Below the pieces are notes generated by a model. That model was not told the DNA's origin. It searched no databases and worked only from the letters and a program-made list of their open reading frames with translations. Below, piece by piece: positions 53,205 to 64,000 of a DNA stretch of 64,000 nucleotides (its first letter is position 1; each line of letters starts with the position of its first letter). Both the position numbers and the translations under genes were made by a program. Location of the stretch: NCBI GenBank assembly GCA_036346225.1, contig JARFIW010000115.1, positions 868,001-932,000 on the forward strand, written 5' to 3'. Source of the stretch: Platerodrilus igneus. Lineage: Eukaryota > Arthropoda > Insecta > Coleoptera > Lycidae.

Positions 53205-53838
53205 CTATACCGAAATCTCATAATTCATATCATACACGCTAGTACGATCGGGCGTCGAAGGACGCATTGGTATATGTGAATTCGTCGCAGTCAATTCCAT
53301 AGAGTCCGACATTTCCAACGCTCTCACAAAAGACATCGGCCGCCTTCGATTATCAGTCACTGTCGGTGTACCGGCACCCAACTGCGCCTTACGATGCACC
53401 TGCGGACTTTGCGGAGGATACACGGAAACACCACCGCGCATTGCTGGATGATATGTACGAGTTGTCGGCGGAACAGCGCTATACACTTGTTGCGTAGGAC
53501 TAGTAGGATTCGAACGATAAAAATCTTGGGGTTGCGTCGGAGGCGGATATCCGGGCGATGTATCCTTCCACATATAAACGCCGCGTTGTGGTGAATTTGC
53601 AAGTTCGCGGATGTTATCGACGGTGTTGTTCGATCGTGGATACGAGAGCTGTGCTTCTTGACGTACGAGTTCGCCTTCGGACATGAAGCGTCGCTGTGGA
53701 CTTCCGTAGCCTTGTGAAGTCATTTGACGCTGGACCTGGTTAGTCTGTTGGAAGTCGTAGTAGATGTTCGGTTGGTGGTTCGATGCTACACCGATGAAAT
53801 CTGGCCGACGTGGCTGCGTGGGAGTGCTGGGGTTAGAT
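53205..53838 (-). CDS. Terminal exon of an unrecognised host gene
   Basis: A single open stretch on the minus strand, about 210 codons, ending in a stop at 53205-53207. I start it after the splice acceptor TGCTTGCTCTTCGCAG (ending at 53839), because that acceptor and its pyrimidine-rich tract suit a 3' splice site better than the in-frame ATG at 53853-53855 suits a start. The exon would enter in the third position of a codon. The protein is rich in Pro, Ser, Thr, Gln and Tyr and looks disordered (GYPPPTQPQDFY, AVPPTTRTYHPAMRGG), with possible phosphorylation sites such as RRFMSEGEL and RRRPMSFVRALE. The last residues YEISV fit a hydrophobic-x-hydrophobic PDZ ligand, so a cytoplasmic tail of an adhesion receptor or a scaffold is possible. 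I do not recognise the gene. Confidence 0.7.
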
Positions 53839-54139
53839 CTGCGAAGAGCAAGCATCTACTAATATTCTAGCATATAATTTAAACTAAGAAGCAAGAGTAA
53901 GTTAAGGTAAGCATTTGATTGGTTAGGGCCACCTAGAACAATAGAACACTTCAAGGTGTTTGTACACATTCACACATGCACGCGCACACACATACGAATA
54001 TTTGTTAAATTAATAAAACACTTCTAATCATTCGAGCGTTCGAAAAATTTATTATCGTTTTCAGGAATAGTTTGTGTGTTTATAAAAACATACAACTATG
54101 GACATTTGACAATACTAAATCAAAGGTACAAACAAAAAC
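53839..54139 (-). other. Start of the intron upstream of the host exon
   Basis: Non-satellite intron sequence next to the acceptor. A branch-like TATTAGT lies about 25 bases before the AG in minus-strand reading. A short CA-rich microsatellite-like stretch occurs near 53960-54000. Beyond 54140 the intron turns into sat2. Confidence 0.5.
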
Positions 54140-57100
54140 GATGTTTTCTATCTTTAATGTAGCAAGATCCAAAATCCATAGATAGATAAAAAAATTTTCA
54201 TGTTTTTTCCTATCATGAACATTGTAATATCCCACGTCCACAGAAAAATCTTTAATGTAGTAATTTCCAACATCCAAAGATGAAGAAAAAAATTTTTTCT
54301 TGTTTTTTCCTATCTTTAATGTAATGATGCCCAACATCCATAGATAGATCTTTAATGTAGTAATGCCCAATGTCCATAGATAGGAAAACAATTTTTTTCT
54401 TTTTCTATCTTCAATGTTGTAGTGCTTAACATCCATAGATAGAAAAGAATTCTTTCCTTTTTTCCCATATTTAATGTATTAATGTTCAACATCTACAGAT
54501 AGAAAAAATGTATTTTCTTTTTTTCTACATTTAATTAGTACTGTCCAACATCCATAGACAGAAATTTTTTTTTCTTTTATTTTGTACCTTTATTGTAGTA
54601 ATCTCCAACGTCCATAGATAAGAACAAAATTTTCTTTTTCTATCTTCAATGTTGTAATGCCTAACGTCCATAGAAAAGAATGTTTTTCTTTTTTCCCCCC
54701 ATCTTTAATGTAGTAATATCTTTCTTGTTTTTTTTTCTATCATGAACATTGGTAATATCCCACATCCACAGATAGATCGTTAATGTAGCAATGTCCAACA
54801 TCCAAAGATGAAAATTAATTTTTTCTTTTTTTCCTATCTTCAATGTAATAATGCCCAACATCCATAGATAGATCTTTAATGTAGTAATGTCCAACGTCCA
54901 TAGATAGGAAAACAATTTTTTTCTTTTTCTATCTTCAATGTTGCAATGCCTAACATCCATAGATAGAAAAGAATTTTTCCCCCATCTTTGATGTAGTAAT
55001 GTCCAACATGTATACATAGAAGAAAAAATTTTTCTTTTTTCTACCTTTAATTAGTACTGTCCAACATCCATAGATAGGAATTTTTTTTTCTTCTTCTATT
55101 TTCAATGTTGCAATGCCTAACATCCATAGAAAAGAATGTTTTTTCGCCATCTTTAATGTAGTAATGTTTTTCTTGTGTTTTTTCCTATCATGAACATTGG
55201 TAATATCCCACGTCCACAGATAGATCGTTATTGTACCAATGTTCAACATCCAAAGATGAAGAACAATTTTTTTTCGTATCTTGAATGTAATAATGCCCAA
55301 CATCCGTAGATAGATCTTTAATGTAATAAGATCCAACGTCTATAGATAGAAATTTTTATTTCTTTTTTTCTACCTTTAATTATAGTAATGTCCAAAGTCC
55401 ATATATAGATCTTTAATGTAGTAATGTCCAACAAATTTCCATAGATAGAAAAGAATTTTTTCCTTTTTTCTACCTTTAATGTAGTAATGTCCAAAGACCA
55501 TACATAAAAAAGATTTTCTTTCTTTTTTCCCCCATCTTTAATGTAGTAATGTTCAACATCTATAGATAGAAAAAATTTTATTTTTTCTACCTTTAATGTA
55601 GTACTGTCCAATGTCCATAGATAGGAAAAAATATTTTCTTTTTCTATCTTCAATGTTGTAATACCTAACACCCATAGACAGAAATTTTTTTCTTTTTTTT
55701 TGTACTTTTAATATAGTAATGTCCAACATCTATACATAGGAAAAATTTATTTTTCTTTTTTTCTACCAAGTCCATAGATAGAAAAAAATATTTTCTTTTT
55801 TCTACCTTTAATTATAGTAATGTCCAAAGTTCATATATACATCTTTAATGTGGTAATGTAGAAATGACCAATGTCCATAGATAGGAAAACAAACTTTTTC
55901 TTTTTCTATCTTCAATGTTGTAATGCCTAATATCCATAGATAGAAAAGAATTTTTTCCTTTTTCCCCATATTTAATGTAGTAATGTCCAACATGTATAGA
56001 TAGCAAAAAAATTTTTCTTTTTCTTTTTTTTTAATAGAAAAGAAGGTTTTTCTTTTTCCCATCTTTAATGTTGTAATGTTTTTCTTGTTTTTTTCCTATC
56101 ATGAACATTGGTAATATCCCACGTCCACAGCTAGATTGTTAACATTAACATTGCTACATAGCAATGTCCAACATCCAAAGATGAAAAAAAAATTGTTTTT
56201 CTTTTTTTTTTCGTATCTTCAATGTAATAATGCCCTACATCCATAGATAGATCTTTAATGCAGTAATGTCGAACGTTCATAGAAAGATTTTTTTTCTTTT
56301 TTCTACCTTTAATATAGTAATGTTCAACATCCATAGATAGAAAATTTTTTTTCTTTTTCTATCTTCGATGTTGTAATGCCTAATATCCATAGAAAATATT
56401 TGTTTTCTTTTTTTCCCATCTTTAATATAGTAATGTCCAACATCCATAGATAGACCTCTAATGTAGTCCATGGATAGACCTTTAATGTAGTAATGTCCAA
56501 CATCCGCAGATCTATCTTTAATGTAATGTCCAACACTTGTAGGTACAAAAAACATTTTTTTCTTTTTCACTTCTTTCATATAGTAAAATCCAACACCCAT
56601 AGATCGAAATTTATTTTTTGCTTTTTCTTCTACCTATCCATAAATAGAAACATTTTTTTCTATCTTTAATGTCATAATGCCCAAAATCCGTAGATAAAAA
56701 AGAACATTGTTTCTTTTTTTCTTATCTTTAATGCAGCAATGTCCAACATCCATAGATACAAAAATGTTTTTTTGTTTCTACCTATGTCCATAGATAGAAA
56801 CATTTTTTTCTTTTTCTGTTTTTAATTGTAGTAATGTCTAACGTCCACATATAGAAATTTTTTTAAATTTTTCTACCTTTAATGTCGTAATGCCCAACGT
56901 CCGTAGATAGAAAAGAACATTTTTCTTTTTTCTTATCTTTGATATAATAATGTCCAACATCCATAGATAGAAGTTTTTTTATTTTTTGTACCTATGTTCA
57001 TAGATAGAAAATTTTTTTCTTTTTTCTATCTTTAATTGTAGAAATGTCCAACATCCATAGATAGAAAGATTTTTTTCTACCTACGCCCATAGATAGAAAT

Positions 57101-60100
57101 TTTTTTTCTTGTTTTATCTTTAATGTCGTAATGCTTAACATCTGTAGATAGAAAAGAACATTTTTCTTTTTTTCTATCTTTAATGTAGTAATGTCCACCA
57201 AACATCCATAAATAGAAAATTTTTTATTTTTTTTCTACCCAAGTCCATAGGAAATTTTTTTTTATCTTTAATTGTAGTAATTAATGTCTAACGTCCACAG
57301 ATAGAATTTTTTTTCTTTTTCTACTTTTAATGTAGTAAAGCCTAACGTCCATAGGTAGAAAAGAACATTTTCCTTTTTTCTTATCTTTAATGTAGTAATG
57401 TCCAACATACATAAATAGATTTTTTTTCTTTTTTCTGTCTTTAATTGTAGTAATGGCCAACGTCCACAGATAGAAGAATTTTTTTCTTTCCGTATCTTAA
57501 ATGTCGTAATGCCCAACGTCCGTAGATAAAAAAGAACTTTCTTCTTATCTTTAATGTAGTAATGTCCAGCATCGATAGATAGAAATTTTTTTTTCTTGTT
57601 TTATCTTTAATGTTGTAATGCCTAACATTCGTAGATAGAAAAGAACATTTTTTTTCTATCTTTAATGTTGTAATCTCTAACATCCATAGATAGAAAAATT
57701 TTTTCTTTTTTTTTCTACCTAGGTCCATCGCAAAGTTTTTTTCTTTTTCATCTTTAATTGTAGTAATTAATGTCTAACGTCCACAGATAGAAATCTTTTT
57801 CTTTTTCTACTTTTAATGTCGTAAAGCCCAACATCCATAAGTAGAAAAGAACATTTTCCTTTTTTTCTTATCTTTAATGTAGTAATGTCCAACATCCATA
57901 GATAGAAAAATTTTTCTTCTTTTTTTCTATCTTCAATGTTGTAATGCCTAACATCCATAGATAGAAAAGATTTCTTTTCCCATATTTAATGTAGTAATGT
58001 CCAACATCTATAGACAGAAAAATTTGTTTTCTCTTTTCTGTACCTTTAATGTAGTAGTGTCCAACGTCCATAAATAGGAAAAAAAAAATTCTTTTTTTCT
58101 ACCTTTAAGTAGTAACGTCCAACATCCATAGAAAATAATGTTTTTTCTTTTTTCCCCATCTTTAATGTAGTAATGTTTTTCTTGTTTTTTTTCTATCATG
58201 AACATTGGTAATATCCCACATCCACAGATAGATTGTTAATGTAGCAATGCCCAACATCCAAAGATGAAAATTTTTTTTTCTTTTTTTCCCTATCTTCAAT
58301 GTAATAATGCCCAACATCCACAGATAGAACTTTAATGTGGTAATGTCCAACGTCCATAGATAGATTTTTTTTCCTTTTTTTTACCTTTAATTGTAGTAAT
58401 GTCCAAAGTCCATACATAGATCATTAATGTAGTAATGTCTAACATCCGTAAATAGAAAAAAAAATCTTTTTTCTGCCTTTAATTATAGTAATGTCCAAAG
58501 TCTATATATAGATCTTTAACATAGTAATGTCCAACAAAATTCCATAGATAGAAAATAATTTTTTCCTTTTTTTCTACCTTTAATGTAGCGCTGTCCAACA
58601 TCCATAGAGAGAAAACAAATTTTTCTTTTTCTATCTTCAATGTTGTAATACCTAACGTCCATAGACAGAACATTTTTTTTCTTCTTTTTTGTACTTTTAA
58701 TGTAGTAATGTCCAACATCCATAGATAGGAAAAATTTTTTCTTTTTTCTACCTACGTCCTTAGATAGAAAAAATTTTTCCTTTTTCTACCTTTAATAGTA
58801 GTAATGCCCAACATCCATAGATAGAAATTTTTTTTTTCAGTTTTTTCTACCTTTTATTATAGTAATGTTCAAAGTTCATATATGCATCTTTAATGTAGTA
58901 ATGTCCAACATGCATAGATAAAAAAGAATTTTTTCCTTTTTTTTTCTATCTTTGATGTAGTAATGTCCAATGTCCATAGATAGGAAAACAAATTTTTGAC
59001 TTTTTCTATCTTCATTGTTGTAATGCCTAAGGTCCATAGACAGAAAATAATTTTTTTCCTTTTTTGTACCTTTAATGTAGTAATGTTGGCCATAGATAGG
59101 AATTTTTTTTCTTTTTCTATCTTCAATGTTGTAATGCCTAACATCCATAGACAAGAATGTTTTTTTCTTTTTTCCCCCATCTTTATTGTAGTAATGTTTT
59201 TCTTGTTTTTTTTCCTATCATGAACATTGGTAATATCCCACGTCCACAGATAGATTGTTAATGTAACAATGTCCAACATACAAAGATGGAAAAAATTGTT
59301 TTTCTTTTTTTCCCTATCTTCAATGTAATAAGGCCCAATATCCATAGATAAATCTTTAATGCAGTAATGTCGAACGTTCATAGAAAGAAATTTTTCCCTT
59401 TTTTTTTACTTTTAATTGTATTAATGTCCAAAGTTCATACATAGATTTTTAATGTAGTAATCTCCACCCTCCATAGAAGAAAAGAATTTTTCTTTTTTTT
59501 CTATCTTTAATGTAGTAGTAGTAATAAACGTTCATAGATAGGAAACATTTTTTTCTTTATGTTGTAATGCCTAAAGTCTATAGACAAAAAATATTTTTTT
59601 CTTTTTGTACCTTTAATATAGCAATATCCAACTTCAATAGATAGGAAAAATCTTTTTCTTTTTCTATCTTCAATGTTGTAATGCCTAACGTCCATAGATA
59701 GATCTCTAATGTAGTCCATGGATAGATCTTTAATGTAGTAATGTCCAATCTCCATAGATAGAAAAAAAATTTGTTTTCCTATAATGTGAATGTCCAACGT
59801 CCATAGATAAAAAAATATTCTTTTTTCCCCTATCTTTAAAGTAATAAATAACCTACATAGACAGAAAATATTTTTTTTCCTTTTTTTCCTACCTTTAATG
59901 TAGTAATTTCCAACGTCCATAGATAGAAAAGATGCTTTTCCCATCTTTAACGTAGTAATGTCCAACATCTATAGATAGAAATTTTTTTTCCTTTTTTCTA
60001 CTTACTGTCTAACGTCCATAAATAGGAAGAAATTTTTTTTCTTTTTCTATCTTCAATGTTGTAATGCCTAACGTCCATAGAGAAGAATTTTTCTTCTTTT

Positions 60101-63100
60101 TTTCCTATCTTTAATATAGTAATATTCGATGTCCATAGCTGGAAAATTGTTTTCTTCTTTTTTTCCTGTAATGTGGTAGTGCCCCAAGTTTATAGATAGA
60201 AAATAATTTTTTCTATTTTCCCATCTTTATTGTAGTTAATGTCCAACATCCATAGATAGAACCATAGATAGAAAATTTTTTTTTTGTTTTTTCTCATCTT
60301 TAGTGTAGTAATGTCCAACGTTCAAAGATAAATCTCTAATGTAGTTCAAAGTCCATAGATAGATCTATAATGTGGTAATGCCCAACGTCCATAGATAGAA
60401 AATAATTTTTTCTTTTTTTGCACCTTTAATTGTAGTAATGTCCAATGCCCATGGATAAAAAAAATGTTTGTCTTTTTCTATCTTTAATGTTGTTATGCCC
60501 AAGGTCTATAGATAGAAAATAAGTTGTTTTCTTTTTTCCCCATCTTTAATGTAGTAATGTCCAAAGTCCAAAGATAAATCTTTAATGTAGTCCAAAGTTC
60601 ATAGATAGATCTGTAATGTAATAATGTCCAATGTCTATAGATAGAACATGTTTTCTTTTTTTTCCTATAAAGTGGTAATGTCCAACGTTCATGGATAGAA
60701 AAAATGCTTTTTCTTCTTTATTTTTAATGTTGTAATGCCCAAACTCCATAGATAGAAAATATTTTTTTTCTTTTTCCCTATTTTTTTGTAGTAATGTCCA
60801 ACGTCCATAGATAGATCTCTAATGTAGTCCATGAATAGATCTTTAATGTAGTAATGTCCAATTTCCGTAGATAGAAAAGAATTTTTCTTTTTTTCTACCT
60901 TTAATTGTAGTAATGTCCAAACGCCCATGGATAGAAAAAAAGTTTTGTTTTTTTCCTATCTTTAATGTTGCAATGCCCAACGTTCATAGATAAATTTTTT
61001 TCTTTATTTCTATCTTTAATATAGCAATATACAACATCCAAAAATAGATTTCCAATGTAGTCCAAAGTTCATAGATAGATCTGTAATGTTGTAATGTCCA
61101 ATGTCCAGAAAAATATTTTCTTCTTTTTTTTCCTATAATGTGGTAATGTCCAACGTCCAGAGATAGAAAAAAAATTCTTTTTCCTATCTTTAATGTACTA
61201 ATGTCCAACATCCATAGATAGAAAAAATTTTTCTTTTTTTTTCTACGTACGTCCATAGGTAGAAAATTTTTTTTTCTATTTTTAAATGCGTAATGCCCAA
61301 TGCCCGTAGATAGAAAAGAACATTTTTACTTTTTTCCTCTTCTTTAATGTAGTAATGCCCAACATCCATAGTTAGAAAATTTTTTTTTCTTTTTTCCTCT
61401 CTTTAATTGTAGTAATGTCCAACATCCATAGATTGAAAACTTTTTCTTTTTCTATCTTTAACGTCGTAATGCCCAACGTCCATGGGTAGAAAAGAACATT
61501 AGTTTTTCTTATCTTTAATGTAATAATGTCCGACATCCATAGATAGAAAAAATTTTTCCTTTGTTCTATCTACGTCCATAGATAAAAAAATTTTTATTTT
61601 TTCTATCTTTAATTGTAGTAATGTCCAACATCATCCAAAGATGGAAATTTTTTTCCTACCTACGTCCATAGATAGAATTTTTTTGTCTTTTTCCATCTTT
61701 AATGTCGTAATGCCCAACGTTTGTAGATAAAAAAAAGAAATTTTTTCTTATTTCTTATTTTTAATGTAGTAATGCCCAACATCCATAGATAGAATTTTTT
61801 TTTCTTTTTCTATCTTAAATGTCATAATGCTCAATATCCGTAGATAGAAAAGAACTTTTTTTCTTATCTTTAATGTAGTAATATCCAACATCCATAGGCA
61901 GAAAAAAATTTTCTTTTTTTTTCTACCTACGTCCATAGATAGAATATTTTTTTCTCTTTTTTCTATTTTTAATTGTAGTAATGTCCAACGTCCACAGATA
62001 GAAAATTTTTTTTATTTTCTATCTTTAATGTCGTAATGTCCAACATCCAAAGAGGGAAATTTTTTTTCTACCTACGTCCATAGATAGAATTTTTTTGTCT
62101 TTTTCCATCTTTAATGTCGTATTGCCCAATGTTTGTAAATAAAAAAGAAATTTGTTTCTTTTTTCTTATCTTTAATGTAAATGTCCAACATCCATAGATA
62201 AAAAAAAAATTTTTTGTCGTAATGCCCAACGTCCATAGATAGAAAAGGACATTTTCTTTTTCTATCTTTAATTATAGTAATGTCCAACGTCCAGATAGAA
62301 CTTTTTTTCTTTTTCTGCCTTTAATGTCGTAATGTCCAACATCCATAGATAGAAAAACTTTTTTTCTACCTACGTTCATAGATAGAATTTTTTTTCTTGT
62401 TCTATCTTTAATTGTAGTAATGTCCAACTTCTACAGATACAAATTTTTTTTTCTTTTTCTATATTTAATGTCGTAATGTCAAACGTTCGTAGATAAAAAA
62501 GAAAATTTTTTCTTTTTTTTATCTTTAATGTAGTAATGTCCAACATTCATAGATACAATTTTTTTTTCTTTTTCTATCTTTAGTTATAGTAATGTCCAAC
62601 ATCCAGATAGAACTTTTTTCTTTTTCTGCCTTTAATGTCGTAATGTCCAACATCCATAGATAGAAATACTTTTTTCTACCTACGTTCATAGATAGAATTT
62701 TTTTTCTTGTTCTATCTTTAATCGTAGTAATGTCCAACGTCTATAGATACAAAAAAAAATTTTCTTTTTCTATCTTTAATGTCGTAATGTCAAACGTTCG
62801 TAGATAAAAAAGAATTTTTTTCTATTTTCTTACTTTAATGTAGTAATGTCCAACATTCATAGATAGAAAATATTTTTTCCTTTTTCAATCTGTAATCTCA
62901 TAATGTCCAACGTCCATAGATAGGAACGGACATATTTTCTTTTTTTTATCTGTAATGTAGTAATGTTCAACATCCATAGATAGAAAAAATTTTTCTTTTT
63001 CTATCTTTAATTATAGTAATGTCCAACGTCCACAGGAAATTTCTTTTCTTTAATGTCGTGATGTCCAACATCCAGATAGAACTTTTTTCTTTTTCTGCCT

Positions 63101-64000
63101 TTAATGTCGTAATGTCCAACATCCATAGATAGAAAAACTTTTTTCTACCTACGTTCATAGATAGAATTTTTTTCTTGTTCTATCTTTAATCGTAGTAATG
63201 TCCAACGTCTATAAATACAAAAAATTTTTTTCCTTTTCTATCTTTAATGTCGTAATGTCAAACGTTCGTAGATAAAAAAGAATTTTTTTCTTTTTTCTTA
63301 CTTTAATGTAGTAATGTCCAACATTCATAGATAGAAAATATTTTTTCCTTTTTCTATCTGTAATCTCATAATGTCCAACGTCCATAAATAGGAACGGACA
63401 TATTTTCTTTTTTTTTTTATCTGTAATGTAGTAATGTTCAACATCCATAGATAGAAAAAACTTTTCTTTTTCTATCTTTAGTTATAGTAATGTCCAACGT
63501 CCACATAGAATTTTTTTTCTCTTTCTATCTTTAATGTCGTGATGTCCAACATCCATAGATAGAATTTTTTTCTTTCTCTATCTTTAATTATAGTAATGCC
63601 CAAAGTGCAGATAGAATTTTTTCTTTTTCTATCTATAATGTCCTAATGCCCAACATCCATAGATAGAAAAATTCTTTTTTTGTACCTACGTTCATAGATA
63701 GAATTTTTGTTCTTTTTCTATCATCAATTGTAGTGATGTACAACGTCTGCAGATAGAATTTGTTTTTCTTTTTCTATCTTTAATGTCATAATGCTCGATA
63801 TCTATGGATAGAAAAGAACTTTTTTTCTTATCTTTAATGTAGTAATGTCCAACATCCATAGATAAAAAAACTTTTTTCTACCTACGTTCATAGATAGAAT
63901 TTTTTTTCTTGTTCTATCTTTAATCGTAGTAATGTCCAACGTCTATAGATACAAAAATTTTTTTTCTTTTTCTATCTTAATGTCGTAATGTCAAACATTC
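54140..64000. repeat. sat2 array, about 9.9 kb, apparently intronic
   Basis: Continuous sat2 to the window end, with the same CTTTAATGTAGTAATGTCCA and CATCCATAGATAGAAAA core. Near 54180-59350 a variant subfamily alternates with TATCATGAACATTGGTAATA and CCCACGTCCACAGATAG. Toward 62270-63930 another multi-monomer order repeats at about 430-520 bp (for example CAACATCCAGATAGAACTTT at about 62597 and 63066). Numerous minus-strand frames of 60-160 codons are repeat translations (Lys-rich DRKKKKIF and MLDITTLKI peptides). No gene is supported here. Confidence 0.85.

Noticed and set aside
53839..53855. ATG at 53853-53855 as the start of the host protein
   Set aside because: The six codons before SNPSTP coincide with a polypyrimidine tract and AG acceptor, so the exon more likely begins at 53838.
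54140..64000. Many minus-strand frames of 60-160 codons encoding Lys-rich peptides with DRKKKK and MLDITTLKI-like repeats
   Set aside because: They are translations of the sat2 monomer, recur in several registers and change with every indel. There is no sign of a real protein family.
54140..64000. CRISPR-like regular repeats with spacers
   Set aside because: The window is eukaryotic, monomers diverge throughout, and there are no invariant repeats separated by unique spacers.

Overview
This window is repeat-dominated, AT-rich eukaryotic DNA, most likely from an insect or another arthropod. The evidence is the presence of Ty3/Gypsy LTR retrotransposons, RTE-like and CR1/Jockey-like non-LTR elements, a tRNA-derived SINE, a hAT-type MITE, an apparent terminal exon with a 3' splice site, and two kinds of tandem repeat. 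I see no operons, rRNA genes, intact tRNA genes or CRISPR arrays. Only one stretch looks like a host gene: a terminal coding exon at 53205-53838 on the minus strand.

Layout. From 1 to about 38393 the background is a degenerate satellite (called sat1 here) of roughly 40-48 bp subunits arranged in a higher-order repeat. Many elements are inserted in it: three copies of one RTE-like retrotransposon (about 704-5013, 14877-26970 and 29130-33395, all minus strand), two copies of a 720-740 bp LTR-like unit (8430-9152 and 13547-14282), a SINE (6888-7165), a 488 bp insertion (7399-7886) and two relatives of a hAT-type MITE. RTE copy 2 is a nest. It carries two presumed solo LTRs with target-site duplications and a young Gypsy element (18601-24122) whose 295 bp LTRs differ at only two positions and which sits between copies of a 4 bp target.

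From about 38394 to 64000 the background changes abruptly to a second satellite (sat2) with a monomer of roughly 55-60 bp. Its core reads CTTTAATGTAGTAATGTCCA followed by ACATCCATAGATAGAAAA, and T/A tracts form an inverted repeat in many monomers. It is interrupted by a presumed solo LTR (39296-39647), by a decayed minus-strand Gypsy element (40617-48952) that itself contains a CR1/Jockey-like element (41501-43377), by a 1.3 kb higher-order duplication (48957-51560), by a 0.57 kb near-palindrome of two tail-to-tail LTR-like arms around a primer-binding-site-like spacer (51850-52420), and by the host exon. Sat2 lies on both sides of that exon, so about 10 kb or more of it appears to fill the intron upstream of the last exon.

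There is no cooperating gene system here. The main interest is genome archaeology: insertion order can be read from interrupted reading frames, target-site duplications and duplicated empty sites. The most unusual structures are the RTE family whose 3' end is built of serially repeated versions of its own 3' end, the LTR-PBS-LTR palindrome, and the two satellites with an abrupt boundary. Identities, ages and family names come from reading alone; no database search was run.
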